DNA from: Gammaproteobacteria bacterium
GTDB taxonomy: Bacteria; Pseudomonadota; Gammaproteobacteria; Pseudomonadales; Azotimanducaceae
DNA: 39,013 nucleotides
NCBI GenBank assembly: GCA_004357385.1
Contig: SMWF01000023.1
Coordinates: 1-39,013 of the forward strand
Direction of reading: 5' to 3'
The translations under genes were made by a program, and so were the position numbers. The notes under the pieces are model-generated. The model was not told the DNA's origin. It did not search any database and was given only the letters and a program-made list of their open reading frames with translations. This document shows, piece after piece, positions 8,623-17,313 of this stretch. Positions within the stretch are counted from its first letter, which is position 1. Every line of letters begins with the position of its first letter.

Positions 8623-9362
8623 ATGATGAGCAACTGCTGCGCTACAGCCGGCAAATCATGCTGCCGCAAATCGACGTGGCCGGGCAGGAACGCCTGCTGG
8701 CCGCCCACGTACTGATTGTCGGCCTGGGCGGCCTGGGTTCGCCGGCGGCATTGTATCTCGCGGCCGCCGGCGTCGGCCGGTTGAGCCTGGCGGATGACGA
8801 TCAGGTCGATCTGTCCAACCTGCAACGGCAGATTGTGCATGGCCACGACGACGTGGGCGTTGCAAAAGTTCGCTCGGCGGCACGCAGCATCGGTGCAATC
8901 AACCCCGACACGACGCTCGATCTGATCGAAACACGGATGGACGGCGCACATCTGATGGAGCGCGTTGCCGACGCGGACCTGGTGCTGGATGCGAGCGACA
9001 ATTTCGACACCCGCTACCAGCTCAACGACGCCTGTTTCGGAGCCGGAGTACCCCTGGTGTCCGGTGCCGCGATTCGAATGGAAGGTCAGATCAGCGTATT
9101 CGACCCGCGCGTCGAAGCCTCGCCCTGCTACCGCTGCCTCTACCCTGAAGCGGACGACGATTCAGCGCTGAACTGCTCTGAGAATGGGGTCGCCGCGCCG
9201 CTGGTGGGCATCATCGGCAGCATGCAGGCCATGGAAGCGCTGAAGGTGATCACCGGAATTGGCGATGCACTGGTTGGCAAGGTGCTGTATCTGGACGCAT
9301 CGCGCATGGAGTGGCAGTCGTTGAACCTGTCACGCCGTCCCGGCTGTGCGGTACACGTCTGA
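8619..9362 (+). CDS. moeB: MoeB/ThiF-family sulfur-carrier adenylyltransferase
   Basis: A 247-residue E1-like enzyme that adenylates the C-terminal Gly-Gly of a small sulfur-carrier protein (MoaD for molybdopterin, or ThiS). It shows the nucleotide-binding GLGGLGSP (35-42), the arginine of RYSRQI (residue 8-13), SNLQRQ (66-71) and Cys186 in LNCSENGV. The zinc site has CYRC at 170-173, but the second pair reads C243-A-V-H246 instead of CxxC. Length matches E. coli MoeB (249). The frame is open far upstream through prmC, but ATG 8619 overlaps the prmC stop and gives the family N-terminus. Its 3' end overlaps convergent lipB by 33 bases. MoeB versus ThiF cannot be settled from sequence alone; the hemA-prfA-prmC context favours MoeB. 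Confidence 0.9.
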   Translation: MNDEQLLRYSRQIMLPQIDVAGQERLLAAHVLIVGLGGLGSPAALYLAAAGVGRLSLADDDQVDLSNLQRQIVHGHDDVGVAKVRSAARSIGAINPDTTLDLIETRMDGAHLMERVADADLVLDASDNFDTRYQLNDACFGAGVPLVSGAAIRMEGQISVFDPRVEASPCYRCLYPEADDDSALNCSENGVAAPLVGIIGSMQAMEALKVITGIGDALVGKVLYLDASRMEWQSLNLSRRPGCAVHV

Positions 9363-9971
9363 CGAACCCTCCAGACCCATCATCAATCGCTGCGCCAGCG
9401 GCCCCTTGACCACACCGGTGTGCGCCGGTCCGCCAAGATCGGCGATTTGAGTGACCTCAATGCCGACCAGCCCGCAGGGGTTGATGCGTTGGAAAGGTGC
9501 GAGATCCATGTCTACGTTCAGGCTCAGGCCATGGTAGGAACGACCGTGGCGAATCCGCAGGCCCAGTGCCGCAATCTTTGCCCCGTCCACGTACACCCCC
9601 GGGGCATCGGCGCGTGCGGCACCGTGAATCCCGTACTGCGCGAGCAGCTCCACAATGCTTTGCTCGATGATCGTGACCAGGGTGCGCGGACCCAGGCCCG
9701 CACGCTTCAGATCGATCAGCAGATAGCCCACCAGCTGGCCCGGTCCGTGATAGGTGATCTGTCCGCCCCGATCGGATTGCACCACAGGAATGTCCCCGGC
9801 ATCCAGAAGATGCTCGGCACGTCCCGCCTGTCCCTGAGTAAACACCGGATCGTGTTCCGTCCACCACAGTTCGTCGTCGGTATCCACCGTGCGTTGCAAC
9901 GTGAACTGGCGCATCGCTTCGAACGTCGCAGAATAGTCGGTACGACCCAGATCGCGCACGCGAATCGGCAT
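9330..9971 (-). CDS. lipB: Octanoyltransferase LipB
   Basis: A 213-residue enzyme that moves octanoyl groups from acyl carrier protein to lipoyl domains of 2-oxoacid dehydrogenases and the glycine cleavage H protein. The motif [12 protein letters not shown] is present at about 68-79, followed by the catalytic lysine in GAKIAALG and the cysteine in NPCGLVG. Length equals E. coli LipB. The ATG at 9971 overlaps the ybeD stop (TGATG); a GTG immediately upstream (9974) is possible. It ends the cell-wall operon. The usual downstream partner lipA is absent; instead the 3' end overlaps moeB head-on. Confidence 0.96.
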   Translation of the reverse strand: MPIRVRDLGRTDYSATFEAMRQFTLQRTVDTDDELWWTEHDPVFTQGQAGRAEHLLDAGDIPVVQSDRGGQITYHGPGQLVGYLLIDLKRAGLGPRTLVTIIEQSIVELLAQYGIHGAARADAPGVYVDGAKIAALGLRIRHGRSYHGLSLNVDMDLAPFQRINPCGLVGIEVTQIADLGGPAHTGVVKGPLAQRLMMGLEGSSDVYRTAGTA

Positions 9972-10240
9972 CACAGCACCAGTCGCACCGCAGCGTACGT
10001 CTGCAGGTCGGCGTGCAGACGTTTCAACTGCGCTTCGCCGGTTGCGCGAATCGTAATGGTCACCGACGCGTAGTTTCCCTCACGGCTGTTGCGCACCCGC
10101 ACCTGGGCAAGCGTCACCTCCGGTGCGTGCCGCCGAGTCACTTCGACTACTTTCGTGATGAAATCCGCGCGATTTTCGCCCACGATCTTGATGGGATAGT
10201 CGCAGGGGAACTCGATGCGCGGCGATTGCTGATCACTCAT
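9971..10240 (-). CDS. ybeD: YbeD family protein (DUF493), lipoate-locus regulator candidate
   Basis: An 89-residue ACT-like small protein of the DUF493/YbeD family, conserved between dacA and lipB in gammaproteobacteria. The fold resembles the regulatory domain of amino-acid enzymes; its role is not established. It shows [10 protein letters not shown], the [10 protein letters not shown] helix and a final VRLVL matching E. coli YbeD (87 residues). ATG 10240 matches the family start. Upstream in-frame starts at 10252 (ATG) and 10264 (GTG) are closer to the AGGAG at the dac stop and arise from a 12-bp tandem repeat, so the start is uncertain. Confidence 0.88.
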   Translation of the reverse strand: MSDQQSPRIEFPCDYPIKIVGENRADFITKVVEVTRRHAPEVTLAQVRVRNSREGNYASVTITIRATGEAQLKRLHADLQTYAAVRLVL

Positions 10241-10260
10241 CCGACTCGTCATCCGACTCC

Positions 10261-11403
10261 TCACCTGAACAGGCCGCTGAAGAACAGATAGAGCGCGTGC
10301 CAGAGTCGCTTGAAGAAGCCGGCCGCGGCAACCGCCTCCAGCGCAACCAGCGGCGCTTCGAACACCACCTCATCGTCCAGCGTGACGCGCAGCGCGCCTA
10401 ACTCCTGGCCCGGCTCGAGCGGAGCTTCGATCACCCGCGCGATGTCGGTTTCAGCCTTGAGGTCATCATAGCGGCCCCGAGGGATGGTCACGTACACCAG
10501 GTCGGTGACGCCGAGTTTTACCGTATCGACGGCGCCATACCAGACTTCGCTCTGCTTGAGCATAACGTTGGCGTCGTACAGCTTCTGAGTCTGGAAATAT
10601 CTGAACCCGTACTTCAACAGCTTCTGCGTCTCGCGCATCCGCGCCTCGTCGCTGGTGGTACCCATGACCACCGTAATCAGTCGCATGCCATCGCGTAACG
10701 CCGAGGCGACCAGGCAATATCCTGCTTCCTTGGTGTATCCAGTCTTCACGCCATCCACGGTGCGATCGCGCCAAAGCAATCGATTCCGGTTGGGCTGCTC
10801 GATATCGTTAAACGTGAACGATCGTTCAGCATATGACGCATAGTGTTCCGGGTAGCGTCTGATCAGTGCCCGGGTCAGCGTCGCCAGGTCCCGAACTGAC
10901 GTGTAGTGGCCTTCGTCTGGCAGCCCGGTCGCGTTCTGAAAATGACTCGCGTACATGCCCAACGCTTGCGCCTGCTGGTTCATCATCTCCGCAAAGGCGG
11001 TTTCGGTCCCCGCGATGTACTCGGCGACCGCCACGCTGGCATCGTTGCCGGACTGAACCACGATGCCTTTCAACAGCTCGCCCAATGTAACCGTAGTGCC
11101 TTCCCGAACGAACATTCGCGATCCGGGAGTACGCCAGGCGGCGACACTGATCGGCACGTCATCGGTAATCGAGATCCGTCCCGCGGCGAGTTCGGCGGCG
11201 GCAACAAAACTGGTCATGATCTTGGTCAGACTGGCCGGGGGCAGCGTGGCGTCCATTTCCTGGCCGGCCAGGACGCGCTCGGTGTCGGCATCGATCAGCA
11301 GATAGCCGGTGGCGTCGATTGCCGGCGGCTCCGGGATGATGTTTTGTGCCGCCGCCACGCTGCTCAGCAGCAGCAGGCCGCACAGGAAGATCCGCAAAGG
11401 CAT
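10261..11403 (-). CDS. dacC: D-alanyl-D-alanine carboxypeptidase (PBP5/6 family)
   Basis: A 380-residue low-molecular-weight penicillin-binding protein that removes the terminal D-Ala from peptidoglycan pentapeptides in the periplasm. A signal peptide occupies about residues 1-19. The three active-site motifs are S58-L-T-K61, S118-G-N120 and K220-T-G222. The C-terminus ends in an amphipathic helix (FFKRLWHALYLFFSGLF) that anchors PBP5-type enzymes to the inner membrane. ATG 11403 gives the best signal peptide; ATG 11418 is also in frame, and the frame extends to 11475 through a 9-bp tandem repeat. It sits between rlpA and ybeD, as in Pseudomonas. The symbol could equally be dacA. Confidence 0.94.
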   Translation of the reverse strand: MPLRIFLCGLLLLSSVAAAQNIIPEPPAIDATGYLLIDADTERVLAGQEMDATLPPASLTKIMTSFVAAAELAAGRISITDDVPISVAAWRTPGSRMFVREGTTVTLGELLKGIVVQSGNDASVAVAEYIAGTETAFAEMMNQQAQALGMYASHFQNATGLPDEGHYTSVRDLATLTRALIRRYPEHYASYAERSFTFNDIEQPNRNRLLWRDRTVDGVKTGYTKEAGYCLVASALRDGMRLITVVMGTTSDEARMRETQKLLKYGFRYFQTQKLYDANVMLKQSEVWYGAVDTVKLGVTDLVYVTIPRGRYDDLKAETDIARVIEAPLEPGQELGALRVTLDDEVVFEAPLVALEAVAAAGFFKRLWHALYLFFSGLFR

Positions 11404-11423
11404 TAACTGTTCGTCCATCGTCG

Positions 11424-11450
11424 GGGTGATCCGGGTGATCCGGGTGGTCG
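11424..11450. repeat. 9-bp tandem repeat upstream of dacC
   Basis: Three consecutive copies of a 9-base unit (GGGTGATCC, GGGTGATCC, GGGTGGTCG) lie just before the dacC start, in the 97-base gap after rlpA. Copy-number change would shift the spacing between upstream signals and the start by multiples of 9. Confidence 0.6.
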
Positions 11451-11500
11451 ATGAGCGCGGCATTCTACCATTCACGCAACGGCGCAGAGCCTGGTTCGGA

Positions 11501-12379
11501 TCATCGTGACTCGCGAACGATCAGCGGCATTCCAAGCTGGGCTGTGACGATCAACGCCTGCAATCGGGTGGCTTCACGCATGTGCGCAACCGGCCCTATG
11601 CGGACTCTGAAGAGGTAATCATCGGCGCTGCGATCAATGTGCACGGTCGGCCCGACCAGTGGGGTCAGATCGTCGTGCAATCGCTCCGCACCTTCACGCT
11701 TCAAGAACGCACCCGCCTGGAGAAAGATCGCTCCGTCCGTCGCAAGGTTCGCCGCAAGGTTCGCCGCAACCGGCTCCGCGCCATCCGGCTGCCGCGGTGG
11801 GGGCTCCATGGGAACCGGCGCGGGTTCAGGCACCCGTTCACGCAAGAGCGGTTCGGGTTGCAGCAGTTCGACGTGCACCCGCGCCGTACCCGCATCCACA
11901 AAATCGAGTTTGACGGCCGCCGCATAGGACAGATCGATGATTCGCTCATCATGGAACGGTCCCCGATCGTTTACCCGGACCACGGTACTGCGACCATTCT
12001 GAAGGTTCGTTACCCGCAAGTAGCTCGGTAGCGGCAGGCTCCGGTGCGCGGCGGTCAGCGCGAACATATCGTATGGTTCGCCGCTGGACGTCGGCCGGTC
12101 CTGAAATTTCAGGCCATACCATGAAGCCCTGCCGGTGGCAGAGTAGTCCCGGGGGTCGTCCATGACGCGATAGGTCTTGCCGAACACCACATACGGCGAG
12201 TGGTTGCCATAACGGCTGTGCGGCTCGACACGGGGTATGGGATCGGGCAAGGCGGCGAGCTCCGGGTGCGTTTCCCGAGGTCCCCGATCAGCTTCGGGGC
12301 CTGAATCTCTGCTGCTGGTACACGCAACCGACAGCAGTAGCACGCCCAACAGCAGGGTCGCCCGCAACTGATGGATCAT
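11501..12379 (-). CDS. rlpA: Septal ring lytic transglycosylase RlpA (lipoprotein with SPOR domain)
   Basis: A 292-residue outer-membrane lipoprotein with signal peptide and lipobox LSVAC (Cys at about residue 20), a double-psi beta-barrel (about 83-172, with GRASWYG and the catalytic-region VRVNDRGPFHDERIIDLS) and a C-terminal SPOR domain (about 213-290) that binds denuded septal glycan. In Pseudomonas RlpA cleaves stem-peptide-free glycan strands at the septum. The linker between the domains is Pro-rich and carries a repeated AANL encoded by a 12-bp tandem repeat. It overlaps mltB by 4 bases (ATGA). Confidence 0.95.
   Translation of the reverse strand: MIHQLRATLLLGVLLLSVACTSSRDSGPEADRGPRETHPELAALPDPIPRVEPHSRYGNHSPYVVFGKTYRVMDDPRDYSATGRASWYGLKFQDRPTSSGEPYDMFALTAAHRSLPLPSYLRVTNLQNGRSTVVRVNDRGPFHDERIIDLSYAAAVKLDFVDAGTARVHVELLQPEPLLRERVPEPAPVPMEPPPRQPDGAEPVAANLAANLATDGAIFLQAGAFLKREGAERLHDDLTPLVGPTVHIDRSADDYLFRVRIGPVAHMREATRLQALIVTAQLGMPLIVRESR
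11741..11764. repeat. rlpA: 12-bp in-frame tandem repeat in the rlpA linker
   Basis: Two perfect copies of CGCAAGGTTCGC (11741-11752 and 11753-11764) and part of a third encode the repeated AANL just before the SPOR domain. The unit is a multiple of three, so copy-number variation would change linker length without a frameshift. Confidence 0.7.
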
Positions 12380-13419
12380 TCCGATGCTACCGTCGCATTC
12401 GCAGATGCCATCGTGGCATCTTTGCTGACCGTCTCGGCAATCGCATTCCCAAGCTGCACGACCGCGAGCGCATACAGGCGGCTGCGGTTGTAGCGGGTGA
12501 TCACATAGAAGTTGTGCAAGCCAAGCCAGTACTGGGGACCTTCTTCGGTCTCCATTCGAAATAGCGCTGCAGGCGTGTCCTCGGCCAGATCCTCCGACAT
12601 ATCAGGGATGCGCACGCCCATGGCACGCAGTTCCCCCACGCTGTATTTCAACTTCAGTGACGCGTTGGCCACGCCTTCGGGTACCTCCGCCGATGTCTGA
12701 ACCGGCAGGACCGCAATCCCGCCACCGCGCCAACCGTGGCGGTGAAAGTAGTTTCCGACGCTGCCGATCGCGTCACTGGGACTGTTCCAGATGTCTCGTA
12801 CGCCGTCGCCGTCAAAGTCGACCGCGTACGCCCGGAAACTGGATGGAATGAACTGACCGTAGCCCATCGCGCCCGCGTACGAGCCCGTCAACTCCCTCGG
12901 ATTCTTATCTTCTTCGCGTGCCAGCAGAAGAAACTCGGTCAGCTCGTTGCGGAAGAATTTGCTGCGCGGTGGGTAATCAAAGCTCAGCGTCGCCAGGGCA
13001 TCCAACACCCGATAGCTACCGGCGTTGCGGCCGTAGCGGGTTTCGACGCCGATGACGGCGACAATGATCCTGGGATCGACCTCGAACTCCACCGCCGCGC
13101 GACTGAGCACCTCCTCATTCTCACGCCAGAACGCCGCACCCTGGGCGATCCGATCCGGCGTCAGAAAGATGGCGCGGTACTCATGCCATGGCTTGACGCG
13201 CTCGGCAGGACGAGAAATAGCGTCGAGGACACTCTGCTTGCGACGCGCTTCGGCGAACAGCGCCATCAGCGCTTCCGGGTCGAAGCCGTGCGCCGCAGCC
13301 GTCTCTGAGACGTACGCCCGGACATCGTCGCGATTCCCATAGTCGGCAGCAGCGGGTTCGTAAAGCAGCACGCCTGCAACCAGCGCTCCGACTACACTCA
13401 ATCCCACCGCCACGCGCAT
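12376..13419 (-). CDS. mltB: Membrane-bound lytic murein transglycosylase B
   Basis: A 347-residue glycosidase (MltB/SLT family 3) that cleaves peptidoglycan glycan strands non-hydrolytically to 1,6-anhydromuropeptides. It has a hydrophobic N-terminal segment (AVGLSVVGALVAGVLL) without an obvious lipobox, so it may be a soluble or anchored periplasmic form. The catalytic Glu lies in GVETRYGRN, and YAGAMGYGQFIPSS and FDGDGVRDIWN (a calcium-binding EF-hand-like loop) are typical. ATG 13419 has AAGG about 9 bases upstream; ATGs at 13425 and 13428 and a TTG at 13440 are alternatives. It lies between mrdB and rlpA, 14 bases after the mrdB stop. Confidence 0.94.
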   Translation of the reverse strand: MRVAVGLSVVGALVAGVLLYEPAAADYGNRDDVRAYVSETAAAHGFDPEALMALFAEARRKQSVLDAISRPAERVKPWHEYRAIFLTPDRIAQGAAFWRENEEVLSRAAVEFEVDPRIIVAVIGVETRYGRNAGSYRVLDALATLSFDYPPRSKFFRNELTEFLLLAREEDKNPRELTGSYAGAMGYGQFIPSSFRAYAVDFDGDGVRDIWNSPSDAIGSVGNYFHRHGWRGGGIAVLPVQTSAEVPEGVANASLKLKYSVGELRAMGVRIPDMSEDLAEDTPAALFRMETEEGPQYWLGLHNFYVITRYNRSRLYALAVVQLGNAIAETVSKDATMASANATVASE

Positions 13420-13433
13420 CAGCATCATCCTTG

Positions 13434-14564
13434 TTACCAACCGCGATGGGTGTGAATGGCCATCACGATACCAAAGCCCGCCATCAGCGTGATGGCCGAT
13501 GTGCCACCGTAACTGACCAGAGGCAACGGGATACCTACCACGGGCAGCAGCCCGCAGACCATCGCGATGTTAACAAAAACGTAGGCGAAGAAAGTCAGCG
13601 TCAATCCGCCAACGACGAGGCGACCGAAAGTGTTCGGCGCCTGGGTCGCAATGTACAGGCCCCTGGAAATCACCACCAGATAGGCCAGCAGCAACGCCGC
13701 AACCCCGACCAGGCCCAACTCTTCGCCAACCACTGCAATGATGAAGTCGGTTTGACTCTCCGGCAGGAACTCGAGGTGCGATTGGGTGCCTTCGAACAGG
13801 CCCTTGCCAAACACCCCACCCGAGCCGATTGCGGTCTTCGACTGGATGATGTTCCAGCCCGCGCCCAATGGATCACGTTCCGGATCAAACAGCGTCAGCA
13901 CCCGCTCTTGCTGATAGTCCTTGAGGAACAACCACAGTCCCGGAGCCACCAGTGCCGCGCTGAGCACGGCCAGGCCGATCCAGCGCCAGGAGACCCCCGA
14001 CAGAACGACCACGCTTAAGCCCGCTGCGCTCACCAGCAACCCCGTACCGAGATCGGGTTGAATGATGACCAATCCCGCGGGCAGCGCGATCAAGGCCAAC
14101 GAAACGACGAGATGTTTGAACCGCGGCGGCAGGGCCCGGTCGTTCAGATACCAGCCCAGCATCAGCGGCACAGCGATCTTCATCAGTTCGGACGGCTGAA
14201 AGCGCGGCAGTCCTGGGAGGTCCAGCCAGCGTTGCGAACCCTTCACCCTCACACCCACCAGCAGCACGGCAACCAGCAGCCCGATGCCCAGCACGTACAG
14301 GACCGGAGCCCACCGCAGATAAAATCGCGGGTCGAATTGTGCGGCGACCAGCATCGCCACTACCGCCATTCCCATGCGGATCAACTGCGCAGAAAACACC
14401 GTCTGGTCACGATCGACGGCGCTGTACAACACCACCAGGCCGTAAGCCATGATCAGCAGCAACACCAGCAGCAACGGCGGGTCCAGATGCCACCGATAAA
14501 GCGACCGTTGACGCACCAGTCCCGCCCCGCTCGGCAGGCTGCGTACGAAATCCTGATTACTCAT
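13434..14564 (-). CDS. mrdB: Rod-shape peptidoglycan glycosyltransferase RodA
   Basis: A 376-residue polytopic SEDS protein with about ten membrane segments, which polymerises lipid II into glycan strands for lateral wall growth together with PBP2. Family signatures include QPSELMKIAVPL, IQPDLGTG and the C-terminal PLPLVSYGGTSAI. Length is close to E. coli RodA (370). The ATG overlaps the mrdA stop by 4 bases (ATGA), so the glycosyltransferase and its transpeptidase are translated as a pair. Also called rodA. Confidence 0.97.
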   Translation of the reverse strand: MSNQDFVRSLPSGAGLVRQRSLYRWHLDPPLLLVLLLIMAYGLVVLYSAVDRDQTVFSAQLIRMGMAVVAMLVAAQFDPRFYLRWAPVLYVLGIGLLVAVLLVGVRVKGSQRWLDLPGLPRFQPSELMKIAVPLMLGWYLNDRALPPRFKHLVVSLALIALPAGLVIIQPDLGTGLLVSAAGLSVVVLSGVSWRWIGLAVLSAALVAPGLWLFLKDYQQERVLTLFDPERDPLGAGWNIIQSKTAIGSGGVFGKGLFEGTQSHLEFLPESQTDFIIAVVGEELGLVGVAALLLAYLVVISRGLYIATQAPNTFGRLVVGGLTLTFFAYVFVNIAMVCGLLPVVGIPLPLVSYGGTSAITLMAGFGIVMAIHTHRGW

Positions 14565-16447
14565 TTCAGCGCCAGCTGCGGGAGCAGATAGGCGTCAATG
14601 ACTTCGCGCGCAACCGGTCCCGCAACGGAACTTCCGCCGCCGCCGTTCTCGACCAGCACCGACAGCGCAATCTGCGGATCATCGGCCGGCGCGAAGGCGA
14701 TAAACCAGGCGTGCTTTCGCTGATACTCTTCCAATTCCTCTTCGTCGTACTCTTCGCCCTGACGAATTTCTACGACCTGCACGGTCCCCGACTTACCCGC
14801 CATCCGATAGTTGATGTTGCGGCCGATGTAGGCCCAGGCGGTACCGTTCTGACCAAACCCCCGATTTCCGCGATGCACCACAGCTTCCATCGCGTCGATC
14901 AGACGCTCCCAATCCTCCGCTTCGATTCCCGCCACATCGGGTAACGGCGGCGGTGGATCGAACTCGATGGGTGGGTCCTCTCCCTCCTGGTATATTCGCG
15001 GCCGAATCCAGCGTCCCCGGTTGGCGAGCACGGTCGCGACCGTCGCCAGCTGCAACGGCGTGACCAATAAATCTCCCTGGCCAATGCTGATATTTACGTT
15101 GTCCCCCGGATACCACGGCTCACCTTTTGCGCCGTACTTCCACAAGGGATCCGGCAACAGACCGTCACTGGCTTGTGCGATGTCGATTGCGGTGTTCTGA
15201 CCATAACCAAACTGGGCCGCAAATTGGACGAAGTCATCGATATCCATGCGGCTGCCCATGTCATAGAAGTAGACATTGGACGAACGATAAATCGCGCGGT
15301 ACAGATCCACCACGCCCTGGCCTCCGCTGTTGTTCTTGCGCCAACTCCAATCACGGTAGATTCGATCCTGCCCCGGCAGCCGAAACGTGCCGCGGTCCAC
15401 GATGGTCTCCTCCCAACTGGTCACGCCGAGGCTTAGAGCTGCCAGCGCAACAATGGGTTTGAATGTGGACCCGGGCGCGTACTGACCATTGATCGCTCGA
15501 TTGAACAGCGGGGTCGAACGCGCGCCGCTAAGGGCTGCGTACTGTTCCGTGGTCATGCCCGTGACAAACAGATTGGGGTCGTAGCTCGGGCTGGACACCA
15601 TTGCGAGCACGCCGCCCGTTCGCGGGTCAATGGCCACCACCGAGCCCCGGCGGTCGCCCAACGCGGTCTGCGCTGCAATCTGCAATCCAACGTCGAGGGT
15701 CAGAACAATGTTCTTCCCGGCCAGGGGCGGTTCCGTGTCGAGCACCGAGCGAACGCGGCCACGCGCGTCGATCTCCGCATGCCGATAGCCAACCTCGCCG
15801 TGCAGCGAGCGCTCGTAGAAGCGCTCCACGCCGCGCTTGCCGACGAATTCAGTGGCGCTGTAGCTGACCGGATCGAGGTTGACCAGATCTTCTACGGTGA
15901 CCCGTCGCACCGAACCCACCACATGCGCCATCAACGCGCCGAACGGGTAATGCCGGACCAGCTTGTCCTGAACCTCGACGCCGGGCAGGCGGTAACGATT
16001 GACGGCCAACGTCGCAATCTCAGTTTCGCTGAGTACCACCTTCAGCGGTATCGCCTCGAAGGGTCGGCGCGCCCGCGCGGTCCGTTTCGCGAACCCTTCG
16101 AGATCACGATCGGTAAGCTCGACGAGCGCACCAAGCTGCGTGAGCAGAACACCCAGGTCCGCAACCCGCTCGGTGACCACGGAAAGGGTGAACACCGGCT
16201 GATTGTCCGCCAGCAACTCACCGTTGCGATCGAAAATCAGGCCCCGTGGTGGGGCAATGGGCTGCACCTGAATGCGGTTTTCGTCCGAGCGCGTGCGGTA
16301 CTGCTGATATTCGACAACCTGCAGCTGAACCAGCCGTAACAGCAGAATGCCGAGGGCAAGCAGCACCACGACGAACATCCCCAGCGCGCGACGGGTGAAC
16401 GCTCGCTGCTCTCGAGGAAGGTCCTTCAGCTGGGTCGATTCCGCCAT
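14561..16447 (-). CDS. mrdA: Penicillin-binding protein 2 (peptidoglycan D,D-transpeptidase MrdA)
   Basis: A 628-residue class B PBP that cross-links nascent peptidoglycan in the elongasome. It has one N-terminal membrane segment (about 24-43), a dimerisation/pedestal domain containing PPRGLIFDRNG (66-76), and the transpeptidase domain with S327-T-F-K330, S389-S-N391 and K552-S-G-T555. Length matches E. coli PBP2 (633). An acidic insertion (about 563-575, rich in Glu) follows the KSGT motif; E. coli has a different sequence at this place as far as I recall. It is 22 bases after rlmH and coupled to mrdB. Confidence 0.97.
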   Translation of the reverse strand: MAESTQLKDLPREQRAFTRRALGMFVVVLLALGILLLRLVQLQVVEYQQYRTRSDENRIQVQPIAPPRGLIFDRNGELLADNQPVFTLSVVTERVADLGVLLTQLGALVELTDRDLEGFAKRTARARRPFEAIPLKVVLSETEIATLAVNRYRLPGVEVQDKLVRHYPFGALMAHVVGSVRRVTVEDLVNLDPVSYSATEFVGKRGVERFYERSLHGEVGYRHAEIDARGRVRSVLDTEPPLAGKNIVLTLDVGLQIAAQTALGDRRGSVVAIDPRTGGVLAMVSSPSYDPNLFVTGMTTEQYAALSGARSTPLFNRAINGQYAPGSTFKPIVALAALSLGVTSWEETIVDRGTFRLPGQDRIYRDWSWRKNNSGGQGVVDLYRAIYRSSNVYFYDMGSRMDIDDFVQFAAQFGYGQNTAIDIAQASDGLLPDPLWKYGAKGEPWYPGDNVNISIGQGDLLVTPLQLATVATVLANRGRWIRPRIYQEGEDPPIEFDPPPPLPDVAGIEAEDWERLIDAMEAVVHRGNRGFGQNGTAWAYIGRNINYRMAGKSGTVQVVEIRQGEEYDEEELEEYQRKHAWFIAFAPADDPQIALSVLVENGGGGSSVAGPVAREVIDAYLLPQLALK

Positions 16448-16469
16448 TGCTCAATTCTAACGGGAGACA

Positions 16470-16934
16470 TCAATCACGGTGATAGGGGTGTCCATGCAAC
16501 AGGGTCCAGGCTCGGTAGATCTGCTCAGCCACCATCACCCGCACCAGGCCATGTGGCAGGGTGTGCTGCGACAACGACCAGCTTTTATCCGCGCGCGCCT
16601 TGCAGGAAGCCGAGAGGCCGTCCGGGCCGCCCACCAGCAGCGCCACATCAACGCCCAACTGCCGCCAACGTTCCAGTTCATGCGCAAGCTCCCTGCTGGT
16701 CCAGGCGGTGCCGGCCTCGTCCAGCGCAACCACGTACTCGCCCTGCGCCACCCGGCTGAGCAACCGCTCCCCCTCCTCACGGATGCGTCGGGCCGCATCG
16801 CCACGCCCGCGTGACACCGGAATCTCTTCCAGCAGCACGGCGTTTTCACGGGGCAGTCGCTTGACATAAGTTGCAAAGCCTTCATTTACCCACCCGGGCA
16901 GCCGCGTACCAACCGAGAGTATTCGTATCTTCAT
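16470..16934 (-). CDS. rlmH: 23S rRNA (pseudouridine1915-N3)-methyltransferase RlmH
   Basis: A 154-residue SPOUT-class methyltransferase that acts on pseudouridine 1915 in helix 69 of 23S rRNA on the assembled 70S ribosome. The SAM-binding knot has LLVGGPDGL (99-107), and the C-terminus carries HGHPYHRD, matching the family terminal HPYHR. Length matches E. coli (155). It lies between rsfS and mrdA, its conserved position. Confidence 0.96.
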   Translation of the reverse strand: MKIRILSVGTRLPGWVNEGFATYVKRLPRENAVLLEEIPVSRGRGDAARRIREEGERLLSRVAQGEYVVALDEAGTAWTSRELAHELERWRQLGVDVALLVGGPDGLSASCKARADKSWSLSQHTLPHGLVRVMVAEQIYRAWTLLHGHPYHRD

Positions 16935-16965
16935 GTCCGGTCAGCGCGATCTCAGAACCGGTGGG

Positions 16966-17313
16966 TCAAACAGTCGATTCCGCGCTCGGCAACTCAGACC
17001 AGAGCCGTTCCAGATCGTAGAAAGCCCTGGATTCCGGACGCATCACGTGGACGACAACGTCTCCGAGATCCAACAGAACCCAGTCGAGCGCCTCTCGTCC
17101 TTCCACGCCAATCGGCGGATTGCCTTCCGCTTTGGAGGACTCGACGACTCGGTCTACGAGGGATTTAACGTGGCGGTTGGAGGTTCCGCTGGCGATGACC
17201 ATGTAGTCTGTAAAACTGCACGCGCCGGTGACATTCAACGCGACGATATCGCGCGCTTTGCGGTCTTCGAGCACCTGGACGACATGGTTCTTCAAACTTT
17301 CAGGTGAAATCAA
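16966..17313 (-). CDS. rsfS: Ribosomal silencing factor RsfS
   Basis: A 115-residue protein that binds L14 and blocks subunit joining under starvation. It shows the family core ASGTSNRHVKSLVD, GVEGREALDWVLLDLGDVVVHVM and the final helix DLERLWSELP. Length is slightly above E. coli (105). The start appears to be TTG at 17313, which overlaps the nadD stop (TTGA); no in-frame ATG or GTG lies near the family N-terminus. Confidence 0.95.
   Translation of the reverse strand: MISPESLKNHVVQVLEDRKARDIVALNVTGACSFTDYMVIASGTSNRHVKSLVDRVVESSKAEGNPPIGVEGREALDWVLLDLGDVVVHVMRPESRAFYDLERLWSELPSAESTV

Noticed and set aside
15852-15865. GTGGCGCTGTAGCT inside mrdA as another copy of the dispersed repeat
   Set aside because: Only the short GTGGCGCT core matches; flanking bases do not, and it is coding sequence.
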